A stretch of DNA of 18,704 bases from JAGXKT01 sp964531695 (GCA_964531695.1 CAZHEH010000043.1:1-18704); one strand, 5' to 3'. Shown: positions 1-7,383, counted from the stretch's first letter. Notes: generated from the letters alone by a model not told the origin. Translations and numbers: made by a program.

Positions 1-51
1 CTGTGACAGTACAATAGCAGCAAAACTGCCCCAATTCTGCATTTGCGCAAA

Positions 52-81
52 GGGCCGCAGCGCAAAGAAAATCGGCGGCCC
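52..81 (-). terminator. possible stem-loop after the PEP-CTERM gene
   Basis: A perfect 7-bp inverted repeat (GGGCCGC at 52-58 and GCGGCCC at 75-81) lies about 30 bases after the stop codon of the minus-strand PEP-CTERM gene. Read on the minus strand the stem is followed by only three T residues. The loop is 16 bases, which is long for an intrinsic terminator, so this is a weak call. Confidence 0.3.
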
Positions 82-111
82 GCGAAGGTCAGAGGTATTG
101 GGCAAACAGAC

Positions 112-759
112 TTACCGCCTGCGTCGACGGATCAGCAGACCTGCGGCTCCGAGGCCCAGCAGCGTCAGGGCGGCCGGCTCCGGGATGTAGGTCGCGAGCT
201 GGTCGTCGGCGTAGCTGCCGCTGTCGTCCAACTGGACCCGCAGATACTGGGGGAAGTCCGCCTCAGTGTGATAGTTGAACACGCTAAAGGCGATGCTCGT
301 TTCCAGGGCGTCGGCGGTGGCGGCGTCATAATCCGTCCCGGCGGTCAGTGCGGCGTAGCTGGTTACGTCGTAGCCGCTGCCGTTCCACTCATAGACGGAA
401 CTTTCGTTCGCATTGAGCCCGGCGGCGTCGAACGTAAGCTTGATGGCTACGCCTGCCGTGGCGGTCGTATCGTCCTCGTAGAACGCTAGCATCAGGCCGG
501 TAGTGCCGACGAAGCTCATGTCCGAGCCGGTGGTGCTGATCGGGGCGGTGACCACATCGAGCCCGATGTAACCGTAGCTGCCGTCGGATTCGGTGTAGAG
601 GTTATCGATGTCGAGATTGGCGAAGTAGCCGCTCTCACCGGGGGTATCGGCGAAGGTTTCGTCGTACTCGCCTCCCGAGATCGTTCCGTCGATCAAGGCG
701 GCCTGCGATACTGAGCAAGCCCCCGCCACGATAAGTGCCGCCAAAAGTACGCGATACAT
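112..759 (-). CDS. PEP-CTERM sorting domain protein, exported
   Basis: This 215-residue protein has an N-terminal signal peptide: a short Met-Tyr-Arg start, a hydrophobic stretch, and a likely cleavage after the SQA near residue 21. Its C-terminus is a textbook PEP-CTERM tail: IPEP, then about 15 hydrophobic residues (LTLLGLGAAGLLI), then five arginines. Such tails direct proteins to exosortase, which cleaves them and anchors or releases them at the envelope. The middle part is acidic and rich in Gly, Ser, Thr and Asp. Its opening (DGTISGGEYDETF, then NLYTESDGSYGYIGLDV) faintly resembles a CBM9/DOMON-like beta-sandwich, but I would not assign a ligand. Two adjacent ATGs exist. The one at 759 sits 6 bases from a strong AAGGAGG, whereas the one at 762 sits only 3 bases away, so 759 is preferred. 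No exosortase gene is in the window. Confidence 0.85.
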   Translation of the reverse strand: MYRVLLAALIVAGACSVSQAALIDGTISGGEYDETFADTPGESGYFANLDIDNLYTESDGSYGYIGLDVVTAPISTTGSDMSFVGTTGLMLAFYEDDTTATAGVAIKLTFDAAGLNANESSVYEWNGSGYDVTSYAALTAGTDYDAATADALETSIAFSVFNYHTEADFPQYLRVQLDDSGSYADDQLATYIPEPAALTLLGLGAAGLLIRRRRR

Positions 760-765
760 CATGAG

Positions 766-772
766 CCTCCTT
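766..772 (-). promoter_or_regulatory. ribosome binding site deciding between two start codons
   Basis: AAGGAGG on the minus strand lies 3 bases before the ATG at 762 and 6 bases before the ATG at 759. The normal spacing favours the second ATG as the start of the PEP-CTERM protein. Confidence 0.6.
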
Positions 773-1014
773 CGGGTCCGCTTCGATGCGCAGAGCTACA
801 CCTGTCGGTCCCTTGCTTTTTAGCTTAAACGTATGAGCGTATGCAGCGGCGAGCCGTTCGCCGATGCATCTACAGCAAGCACTGAGCTCATACTACGAGT
901 ATATTATGCACGCATTGGCGATTTTGTTAAGACACTCACTGATAGGCAATGTGATTTCGCTTGGGCGTGCGGCTGGGCCCTGGGACGAGGGGGGCTCAGG
1001 ACAATCGCGTGCAT

Positions 1015-1247
1015 CTAAGTGCTGACGGTTCTGAGCAGTAGGTCGTGGCCCCAACTGCACGCTTTGGCTTTGGTCTTCAGGCCCGCCTTACGTCTGGTCC
1101 GGCTTCAGCGCGTTCAGCGCCGTAGCCGGCGGCCAGACTGGCGATGGTAAGCATGTCCGGCCGCAGATGCATCACGTTGTCTGCGCGACGGGGATCGTCC
1201 AGCTCGTCGAACCAGCGCAGCAGCCCACGCGGATCGTCAGCGTCCAT
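1015..1247 (-). pseudogene. ISAs1-family transposase remnant, internally deleted
   Basis: The minus strand encodes, from an ATG at 1247 to a TGA at 1077, a 56-residue peptide beginning MDADDPRGLLRWFDELDD. The core DDPRRADNVMHLRPDMLTIA matches the N-terminal DPRR...H..D.L.IA pattern of the ISAs1/H-repeat transposase-associated domain. From 1083 to 1015, in a different frame, the strand encodes AKACSWGHDLLLRTVST and a TAG. This resembles the C-terminal K.KR..AGWD.DYLL..L end of the same family. The whole DDE catalytic core, some 300 residues in a full transposase, is missing, and a frame change separates the two ends. I see no obvious terminal inverted repeats. The family call rests on remembered motif patterns and has not been checked by alignment. 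Confidence 0.6.
1104..1120. repeat. 8-bp direct repeat at the transposase deletion junction
   Basis: TTCAGCGC occurs at 1104-1111 and again at 1113-1120, just where the N-terminal and C-terminal transposase fragments meet. A short direct repeat of this kind is what a slippage or microhomology deletion could leave behind. In this GC-rich DNA chance is also possible. Confidence 0.4.
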
Positions 1248-1394
1248 GACAAAGGTCCATCAAAACCAGGAAATCCGTTCCCTTCGTGGCCACGAGAGGC
1301 GCCTCAGGCAGACCCCAGAAGCCGCGCGCGGTGCAATCCGAACATGTTCCGAACTCAAGGCGATTCCCCCGATCTGATACATGCTATTGCCTCG

Positions 1395-1410
1395 GCCGGC
1401 CGCGGCCGGC
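1395..1410. promoter_or_regulatory. 16-bp perfect palindrome upstream of the hyd promoter
   Basis: GCCGGCCGCGGCCGGC is a perfect palindrome ending two bases before the putative -35 box of the hydrogenase operon. A second inverted repeat, CCGGC-AA-GCCGG at 1424-1435, fills the -35/-10 spacer. The positions are those expected of repressor or activator sites. The GC-only composition makes chance more likely, and no known regulator box is recognised. Confidence 0.35.
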
Positions 1411-1412
1411 GG

Positions 1413-1441
1413 TCGAAACCCGGCCGGCAAGCCGGTATAAT
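1413..1441 (+). promoter_or_regulatory. putative sigma-70-type promoter of hydBAC
   Basis: A consensus -10 TATAAT (1436-1441) is preceded, with a 17-base spacer, by TCGAAA (1413-1418), which matches four of six bases of TTGACA. Transcription would start near 1448, leaving a leader of about 130 bases before hydB. The rest of 1248-1412 holds no gene that I can support. Confidence 0.5.
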
Positions 1442-1460
1442 TCTCTGTTTGTTCCTGGAA

Positions 1461-1534
1461 GTCGGTGGCTCGTATCCGGGAGTTGGTGCAGCGTCCTTGC
1501 CAAAGGGTTCCGCCACCCACCGACTCCCACCGAC
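1461..1534 (+). promoter_or_regulatory. foldable 5' leader of hydBAC
   Basis: The leader can form nested stems. GTCGGT (1461-1466) pairs with ACCGAC (1529-1534). Positions 1478-1488 pair with 1518-1528 (11 pairs, one G-U). CCTT (1495-1498) pairs with AAGG (1503-1506) around a GCCA tetraloop. It does not match a riboswitch class known to me. The opposite strand is rich in GGTGG-type repeats, so the structure could be a by-product of repetitive sequence. Confidence 0.35.
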
Positions 1535-1570
1535 GAAGCACCAGCCACCAACGCCCGCCCGCCGTAGTAC

Positions 1571-1574
1571 GGAG
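1571..1574 (+). promoter_or_regulatory. ribosome binding site of hydB
   Basis: GGAG lies 5 bases before the ATG at 1580 and supports that start codon for hydB. Confidence 0.55.
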
Positions 1575-1579
1575 ACGCC

Positions 1580-3622
1580 ATGCCCCGGAAGGTTGCCGAG
1601 ACATACCAGGCCCTGTTGGACCGAGTCGAGCGGGAGATCGACCGGCGCGACGAAGCGAACAAAACCCGCATCCAGGTCGGCGCCGCGACGTGCGAGAACG
1701 CCAGCGGCGCCCGGTCGGTGATGGAGGAGTTCCGCAAGCATATCGAGACGGCCGGGCGCGATGACATCCTGCTGAGGCGGACCGGTTGCACGGGCCGGTG
1801 CAGCCGCGAGCCGATCGTCGGCGTGCTCGTGCCGGGCGAGATGCCCGTCAAGTACCAGCACGTGGACGCGGCCAAGGCCCATCGCATCTTCGTGGAGCAC
1901 GTCCTTCGCGGCAATCCGCCGCGGGAGCTGGTCCTCGACGGCGAGGCGCAGGTTCAGCCCAAGTACGAGGTGTTCTTCTGCTCGGCGGACCGCTGCGGCG
2001 CGAAGCTCAAGAAGGATTTGCGCGGCGAGTTCGAGAAGCGGCTGGCAGAGCAAGGCGTCGGTGAGGATCAGTGCGAGATCGTCTCGGCCAATTGCTTCGG
2101 GCTCTGCCGGGCGGAGATGGTCGGCGAGGCGACGCACATGCTGGTGCGCCCGAGCAAGACCGTCTACCGCGTCCGGGATGAGTCCGAGCTGGATGAGATC
2201 ATCGACCAGCACATCCGCCGCGGGCAGGTCGTGCAGCGCCTGGCCGTGGAGGAGCAGCCCATCAGCCAGCGGTTCTTCCAGCTCTACGGGGACCAGTCGT
2301 TCTTCAATCGGCAGAGCCGCCTGGCGCTGCGGAACAGCGGCATCGTCGACCCGGAAGACCTGTTCGAGTACGTTCACTTCCAGGGCTTCGCGGCGCTGGC
2401 GGCGGCGCTGGAGCGCGGGGACCGGCAGTGGGTGATCGACGAGATCACCGGCTCGAAGCTCCGCGGCCGGGGCGGCGGGGGGTACCCCACGGGCAAGAAG
2501 TGGGCCAACGCGGCGGGGATGGACGTTGACGAGAAGTTCATCATCTGCAACGCCGACGAGGGCGACCCCGGCGCGTTCATGGACCGCAGCATGCTCGAGG
2601 GCGACCCGCTGTCGGTCATCGAGGGCATGGCGATCGGCGCGTACGCCATCGGCGCGTCGCGCGGGTTCTTCTACGTTCGGGCGGAGTACCCGCTGGCGAT
2701 CCGGCGGATCGAGAACGCCCTGGAGCAGTGCCGAGAGCACGGGCTGCTCGGGGAGGACATCCTCGGCAGCGGGTTCGACTTCGACATCGAGGTTCGGCTC
2801 GGGGCCGGGGCGTTCGTCTGCGGCGAGGAGACGGCGCTGATCCACTCGATCGAGGGGCTCCGCGGGCAGCCGCGGATTCGTCCGCCGTACCCGACGACGA
2901 AGGGGCTGTGGGGCAAGCCGACGGTCATCAACAATGTCGAGACGCTCGCCAACGTGCCGGTCGTGCTGGAGTACGGGGCGGCGTGGTTCGCACAGGTCGG
3001 CACGGAGAACTCCGGCGGCACGAAGGTGTTCGCGCTGGCCGGCAAGGTCAACCACACGGGGCTCGTCGAGGTTCCGATGGGCACGACGCTCCGCGAGATC
3101 GTCTACGACATCGGCGGTGGCGTGCCGGAGGGCAGGGAACTCAAGGCCATTCAGACCGGCGGGCCCGCCGGCGGCTGCATCCCTGCAAAGTGGATCGACA
3201 CGCCCGTCGACTTCGACACGCTCTCCGCGGCCGGGTCCATAATGGGCTCCGGCGGCATGATCGTGATGGACGAGAGCGACTGCATGGTCGACATCGCCAA
3301 GTTCTTCCTGACCTTCAGCCAGGATGAGTCATGCGGCAAGTGCACGCCGTGCCGCGAGGGCACGACGCGGATGCTCGAGATTCTCCAGCGGATCACCGCG
3401 GGCGACGGCGAGCCGGAGGATCTATACAAGCTTCGTCGGCTGGGCGAGCTGATCCGCAAGAGCTCGCTGTGCGGGCTCGGGCGGGCCGCGCCGAACCCCG
3501 TGCTCAGCACGCTGGAGCACTTCGAGCATGAATACCGGGCCCACGTGGAGGACAAGGTCTGCCCGGCCGGGAAGTGCCCGGCCTTGAAGGGCGCGCGAGC
3601 CGCGGCGGGGGCCGGGACATGA
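1580..3622 (+). CDS. hydB: NAD(H)-binding HydB subunit of trimeric [FeFe]-hydrogenase (NuoF-like)
   Basis: This 680-residue flavoprotein subunit exchanges electrons between NAD(H) and the hydrogenase through FMN and iron-sulfur clusters in the cytoplasm. Residues about 30-120 form a thioredoxin-like domain with only three of four cluster cysteines (C38, C70, C74). Residues about 128-215 form a second such domain with the full set (C134, C139, C172, C176). The NuoF core follows: FMN/NADH glycine motif GRGGGGYPTG (296-305), NADEGDPGAF (324-333), GAGAFVCGEETAL (408-420), and the [4Fe-4S] site C585, C588, C591, C631. The protein ends soon after CPAGKCPAL (661-669). The C-terminal 2[4Fe-4S] ferredoxin domain present in Thermotoga HydB is therefore absent. 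Its TGA overlaps the ATG of hydA. A plain NuoF of complex I is less likely because hydA follows directly. Confidence 0.93.
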   Translation: MPRKVAETYQALLDRVEREIDRRDEANKTRIQVGAATCENASGARSVMEEFRKHIETAGRDDILLRRTGCTGRCSREPIVGVLVPGEMPVKYQHVDAAKAHRIFVEHVLRGNPPRELVLDGEAQVQPKYEVFFCSADRCGAKLKKDLRGEFEKRLAEQGVGEDQCEIVSANCFGLCRAEMVGEATHMLVRPSKTVYRVRDESELDEIIDQHIRRGQVVQRLAVEEQPISQRFFQLYGDQSFFNRQSRLALRNSGIVDPEDLFEYVHFQGFAALAAALERGDRQWVIDEITGSKLRGRGGGGYPTGKKWANAAGMDVDEKFIICNADEGDPGAFMDRSMLEGDPLSVIEGMAIGAYAIGASRGFFYVRAEYPLAIRRIENALEQCREHGLLGEDILGSGFDFDIEVRLGAGAFVCGEETALIHSIEGLRGQPRIRPPYPTTKGLWGKPTVINNVETLANVPVVLEYGAAWFAQVGTENSGGTKVFALAGKVNHTGLVEVPMGTTLREIVYDIGGGVPEGRELKAIQTGGPAGGCIPAKWIDTPVDFDTLSAAGSIMGSGGMIVMDESDCMVDIAKFFLTFSQDESCGKCTPCREGTTRMLEILQRITAGDGEPEDLYKLRRLGELIRKSSLCGLGRAAPNPVLSTLEHFEHEYRAHVEDKVCPAGKCPALKGARAAAGAGT

Positions 3623-5379
3623 GCGACGGAACGATGATTCACCTGACGATAGACGACACGGCCGTGACGGTTCCCGCCGGCACGACGATCATGGAAGCGG
3701 CCGAGACGCTCGGCGTGCAGATCCCCCGCCTGTGCTACCACCCCGACCTGAGCTTGCAGGGCAGTTGCCGCGTGTGCATCGTCGAGGTCAAGGGCATGCC
3801 GTTGTACATGGCCTCGTGCTCGGTCGAGGTGTGGGAGGGCATGGAGGTCCGAACGAACTCCCCGGAGATTCGCCGGGCCCGTCGAGACATCATCGAGCTT
3901 CTGCTCGACAACCATCCGCGCGACTGCCAGACCTGTGATCGGGACGGGCACTGCGAGTTGCAGGATCTTGCCTATTCCCACGGCGTGCGGGAGCGGCTGT
4001 TCGACGGCGAGCGCAAGCGCTTCGAGCTGGAGGACTCCAGCCGCTCGGTCATCCGCGACAGCGAGAAGTGTATCCTCTGCGGGCGGTGCTACCGGGTCTG
4101 TGCGGAGGTCCAGGGTGTCTCGAACCTCTCTCAGCAGGGCCGGGGCTTCAAAACGTACGTCTCGCCGGCCCACGCGGCGAACATGGACGAGTCGGTCTGC
4201 ATCCAATGCGGGCAGTGCATCAACGTCTGCCCCGTCGCGGTCTTCCTCGAGAAGGACCACACGGAGCGCGTTTGGGAGGCGCTGGCCGACCCGAGCAAAC
4301 ACGTGGTCGTGCAGACGGCGCCTTCGATACGGGCGGCGATCGGCGAGGGGTTCGGCCTGGAGCCCGGAACGCCGTGCACGGGCAGGATGGTCACGGCCCT
4401 GCGCCGCATGGGCTTCGACACGGTCTTCGACACGGACATCGGCGCCGACATGACCATCGTCGAGGAATCGAACGAACTGCTCGGGCGACTGGAGGGCAAG
4501 GGCCCGCTGCCGATGTTCACCTCCTGCTCGCCGGGCTGGGTCAACTTCCTGGAGAAGTTCTACCCCGAGCTGATCCCAAACGCTTCCTCGTGCCGCTCGC
4601 CGATGATGATGGTCTCCGTGCTGACCAAGACCTATTACGCAGAGAAGCTCGGCGTCGATCCGAAGGACATCTACATGGTCTCGGTCATGCCGTGCGTGGC
4701 CAAGAAGTACGAGGCCGGCCGGCCGGAGCACTTCCTCGACGACGACACGCCGTACACCGACGCGGTCATCACCACCCGCGAGGCGATCTGGATGATCAAG
4801 TGCTACGGCCTGGACTTCGTGAACCTGCCCGAGGGCGAGTTCGACGCGCCGTTGGGGCTCTCGACCGGAGCGGGCGACATCTTCGGCATCACGGGCGGCG
4901 TGATGGAGGCGACGCTCCGAACCGCGGCCGCCAAGCTCGCCGGGCCGGATGCGCAGGTCGACTTTGAGGAGGTCCGCCGCACGGAAGGCCGGCGCGAGGC
5001 GACCGTCACGCTCGGCGACCACAAGCTCAATGTCGGCGTGGCCAACGGGCTGGTCAACGCCAAGTACTTCCTCGACCGCATCGCCGCGGGCGAGGGCGAC
5101 TACCACGTGATCGAGATCATGGCCTGCCCGGGCGGATGCAGCGGCGGCGGAGGCCAGCCGTACCCGCCCGAGGGCTACAACGTGCTCGACCCGGAGCTGA
5201 TCTGGAAGCGCGGGCAGGCCCTGCACGACATCGACGGAGCCAAGCAGCTCCGCCGCTCGCACGAGAGCCCGGTCGTCAAGGAAGTGTACGAGAAGTACCT
5301 CGGCGACGTGGGGGGCCAGAAGGCCCACGAGCTGCTGCACACGAGCTACAGCCCGCAACTGCCGCGAGGGATCCGATGA
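3619..5379 (+). CDS. hydA: [FeFe]-hydrogenase catalytic subunit HydA
   Basis: This 586-residue subunit carries the H-cluster that reduces protons or oxidises H2. In order it shows an N-terminal [2Fe-2S] domain (C39, C50, C53, C67), the His-Cys cluster motif (H99, C103, C106, C112), a 2[4Fe-4S] ferredoxin domain (C151/154/157/161 and C194/197/200/204), and the three H-cluster motifs. These are TSCSPGW (301-307), MPCVAKKYE (357-365) and EIMACPGGCSGG (499-510). The first motif has Ser where the classical TSCCPxW has a second Cys. The C-terminal [2Fe-2S] thioredoxin-like domain of Thermotoga HydA is missing; the chain ends after the HTSYSPQLPRGIR tail. The start at 3619 is chosen because its ATG overlaps the hydB stop (ATGA). 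Upstream in-frame codons to 3574 lie inside hydB. The maturation genes hydE, hydF and hydG are not in the window. Confidence 0.95.
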   Translation: MSDGTMIHLTIDDTAVTVPAGTTIMEAAETLGVQIPRLCYHPDLSLQGSCRVCIVEVKGMPLYMASCSVEVWEGMEVRTNSPEIRRARRDIIELLLDNHPRDCQTCDRDGHCELQDLAYSHGVRERLFDGERKRFELEDSSRSVIRDSEKCILCGRCYRVCAEVQGVSNLSQQGRGFKTYVSPAHAANMDESVCIQCGQCINVCPVAVFLEKDHTERVWEALADPSKHVVVQTAPSIRAAIGEGFGLEPGTPCTGRMVTALRRMGFDTVFDTDIGADMTIVEESNELLGRLEGKGPLPMFTSCSPGWVNFLEKFYPELIPNASSCRSPMMMVSVLTKTYYAEKLGVDPKDIYMVSVMPCVAKKYEAGRPEHFLDDDTPYTDAVITTREAIWMIKCYGLDFVNLPEGEFDAPLGLSTGAGDIFGITGGVMEATLRTAAAKLAGPDAQVDFEEVRRTEGRREATVTLGDHKLNVGVANGLVNAKYFLDRIAAGEGDYHVIEIMACPGGCSGGGGQPYPPEGYNVLDPELIWKRGQALHDIDGAKQLRRSHESPVVKEVYEKYLGDVGGQKAHELLHTSYSPQLPRGIR

Positions 5380-5909
5380 GCCAGAGCCAAGCCACGACCG
5401 CCAACTGGAAAGAGGTCCGCAAGAAGGCCCAGGCCGCGCTGCCACAGGAGGTCGTCGCGAAGATCGCGATCATCCGGGCCAGGTCACCGCATCCCGAGAG
5501 CGAGCTCATCGGCGTGCTGCACGCCGTGCAGGAGGCCTACGGCCACCTCGCGCCGGATCACCTGGACGCCGTGGCGCAGCTACTGCAGGTGCCCGCGGCC
5601 AAGGTCTCCGGCGTGGCGAACTTCTACCACTTCTTCCGCCTCGTGCCGCGCGGGCAGTACATGATCAGCGTCTGCATGGGCACCGCCTGCTACGTGAAGG
5701 GCGCCGAGGACGTCGTCGAGCGGATCCGGCAGGAACTGGGCATCGACTTCGGCGAGAGCACGGAGGACGGGCTTTTCACGCTCCAGGCCTCCCGCTGCCT
5801 GGGCACCTGCGGGCTGGCGCCGGTCGTCATGATCAACGACGACGTCCACGGCAAGGTCACGCCCGAGCAGGTCCCGGCCCTCCTGCGCCAGTACGCTGAG
5901 CAGGGCTGA
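5376..5909 (+). CDS. hydC: HydC subunit, NuoE-like [2Fe-2S] protein
   Basis: This 177-residue thioredoxin-like [2Fe-2S] subunit corresponds to NuoE of complex I and completes the HydABC heterotrimer. The helical N-terminal part contains LIGVLHAVQEAYGHLAPD (44-61) and SGVANFYHFF (78-87), both typical of NuoE. The cluster ligands are C100, C105, C141 and C145 in CMGTACYVKG and CLGTCGLAP. The ATG overlaps the hydA stop codon (ATGA at 5376-5379), so translation is probably coupled. Genomes with this trimer often order the genes hydC-hydB-hydA; here hydC comes last. No convincing intrinsic terminator is seen in the 79 bases before the convergent glycosyltransferase gene. Confidence 0.93.
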   Translation: MSQSQATTANWKEVRKKAQAALPQEVVAKIAIIRARSPHPESELIGVLHAVQEAYGHLAPDHLDAVAQLLQVPAAKVSGVANFYHFFRLVPRGQYMISVCMGTACYVKGAEDVVERIRQELGIDFGESTEDGLFTLQASRCLGTCGLAPVVMINDDVHGKVTPEQVPALLRQYAEQG

Positions 5910-5988
5910 TCCGACTCCATCGATCCCGCCCGGATGGGCCTCAGTTCCGGTTGGGCGCCCGTTCGCTCACGCCTGATTTAGCGAACCC

Positions 5989-7311
5989 TCACGGAACCGC
6001 TCCTGACGCCCCGCGGCGCAGCCGGTTCGAAAGCCACACGGCCCCGCAGCCGGCCGCGATGCTCAGGATCGGCGCCAGCGGCACGCGGTACCGCGGCAGG
6101 CCGAACGGCCCGGGCAGAAACGTCCCGACCGCCACCACGGCGACCAGCAGCCAGATCTCAACGGGCAACCCCCGGCGAGCCCGCGTGACGACGCACACCG
6201 CCACGGCCAGGTACTTCAGGGCGAGGATCAGTACGAGCGGCACGGCCATCGCGACCGCCTCCGCGCTTCCGCCGAAGTAGTGCCGGGCCGCCGCCCAGGG
6301 CCCTTCCCGTTGCAGCACGTCATGCGTGCCGCGCTGGCCCTCGGTCAGGCCGGCCAGCTCGAGCAGGCCCGGCGCGCCCGGCAGGTACACGCCGACGCAG
6401 CCACGAAGGTGCAGCCACGCATACGACGCCGGATGCGCGAGAATCTCGCGGCGGGCGTCGCGCGCCCGCTCCCGCGCGGCCGGGCCGGGCGGCGGCGTGG
6501 GGTCGCCGACGCCCCAAGGCGGGCCGGCGACGGCCTTGCGGCGGGCCCGTAGGGCGGCCGCGTCTTGGCCGGTCCGCTCCGCCGCGAGTTGCGGCACGGC
6601 GTAGAAGTACATCGAGTCCGTCGCGAAGCTGGAGAAGCCCCAGTATCGCGCGACCATGCCGTTCCTCACGACCCAAGGCAGCACGAGTGCCAGCACCACG
6701 CCGGCGAACGCTCCGGCCCGCCGCCATCGCTTGGGGCGCGCCAGCAGCGCGGCTGTCATCAGCGCTGCCATCACCAGGCCGACCGGACGGACGTAGCACG
6801 CCACGCCCATCACCCCGGCGGCCGACAGCAGCGACCACCAGCCGCCCGCCTTCAGATGCAGCACCAGCAGGCACAGCGCCAACACGAACAGCATGGCGTA
6901 GAGCCCGTCGGAGAGGATCCGCAGCGACGAGACGATGGACACCACGCTGACTGCCTGAAACGCCGCCGCCCACGCGGCGGAACGGCGGTCCGCCACGAGC
7001 GAGGCCAGCAGGTAGGTCAGGTACACCAGCAGCACGTCGGCCAGGACCTGCACGGCCGCCACGCCGCCGGGGCCGAGCGAGCGGAAGAGGGCCACCACCA
7101 GCAGGAACATCGGATAGCCGGGCGTGCGGAAGATCTCCGGCCGGCCTTCCCGCTCGAAGCCCTCGCCGGCATGCAGCGAGCCGGTCAACCGGAGGTAGTC
7201 GGTCGAGTCCGGCGTGAGCATCCGCTCGGGATGGCTCCAGGCGACCGCCAGCAGCGCGAAGCGGATCACCGCGGCCGCGAGCAGCAGTATGTGCAGTTGG
7301 CGTCGTCTCAT
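5989..7311 (-). CDS. membrane glycosyltransferase of the GT39/ArnT-like (GT-C) type
   Basis: This 440-residue polytopic membrane protein has many hydrophobic segments. The first is at residues 7-25, with others at about 83-104, 137-153, 160-190 and 200-215 and a block in the last 110 residues. The first external loop has TPDSTDYLRL (33-42), with the acidic residues expected at the catalytic site of GT-C enzymes, followed by RTPGYPMFL (62-70). ILSDGLYA (132-139), YVRPVGL and LPWVVRN also fit the family. Such enzymes move a sugar from a polyprenyl-phosphate carrier onto a protein, lipid or glycan at the outer face of the membrane. Donor and acceptor cannot be told. The start at 7311 puts a basic MRRR before the first membrane segment. 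The gene is divergent from queE, with 72 bases between the start codons. Confidence 0.75.
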   Translation of the reverse strand: MRRRQLHILLLAAAVIRFALLAVAWSHPERMLTPDSTDYLRLTGSLHAGEGFEREGRPEIFRTPGYPMFLLVVALFRSLGPGGVAAVQVLADVLLVYLTYLLASLVADRRSAAWAAAFQAVSVVSIVSSLRILSDGLYAMLFVLALCLLVLHLKAGGWWSLLSAAGVMGVACYVRPVGLVMAALMTAALLARPKRWRRAGAFAGVVLALVLPWVVRNGMVARYWGFSSFATDSMYFYAVPQLAAERTGQDAAALRARRKAVAGPPWGVGDPTPPPGPAARERARDARREILAHPASYAWLHLRGCVGVYLPGAPGLLELAGLTEGQRGTHDVLQREGPWAAARHYFGGSAEAVAMAVPLVLILALKYLAVAVCVVTRARRGLPVEIWLLVAVVAVGTFLPGPFGLPRYRVPLAPILSIAAGCGAVWLSNRLRRGASGAVP

Positions 7312-7370
7312 GCGATCGTACGGCCCATCGGGCCGGTGAACTGCGCGCTTCCGGCCGGCGACGGGCATGA

Positions 7371-7376
7371 TAGAAT
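7371..7376 (+). promoter_or_regulatory. -10 element very close to the queE start
   Basis: TAGAAT matches five of six bases of TATAAT and ends 7 bases before the GTG of queE, so the transcript would begin at or near the start codon. No Shine-Dalgarno sequence precedes the GTG, and no good -35 hexamer is seen at the right distance. The TAGAAT found before the sulfotransferase gene is placed similarly. Confidence 0.4.
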
Positions 7377-7383
7377 ACCCGAC

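Noticed and set aside
833..1018. 61-residue plus-strand open frame before the transposase remnant
   Set aside because: No ribosome binding site, no similarity to a known family, and the end overlaps the transposase remnant.
1284..1295. TCGTGGCCACGA perfect 12-bp palindrome
   Set aside because: It lies 120 bases upstream of the hyd promoter, with no partner copy or link to a gene; chance is plausible in this base composition.
1340..1349. GAACATGTTC palindrome resembling a LexA box
   Set aside because: Known GAAC-N4-GTTC SOS boxes need four bases between the half sites; here there are two, and no SOS gene is near.
1355..3055. Long minus-strand open frame opposite hydB
   Set aside because: Its translation is low-complexity Arg/Ala/Leu-rich sequence with no motif; it is the antisense shadow of hydB in GC-rich DNA.
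3151..5445. Very long minus-strand open frame opposite hydA
   Set aside because: It mirrors hydA codon structure and has no recognisable domain, while hydA on the plus strand has all expected motifs.
7312..7383. Possible preQ1 riboswitch before queE
   Set aside because: The gap between divergent start codons is only 72 bases, the likely promoter lies at its end, and no preQ1 aptamer pattern is seen.
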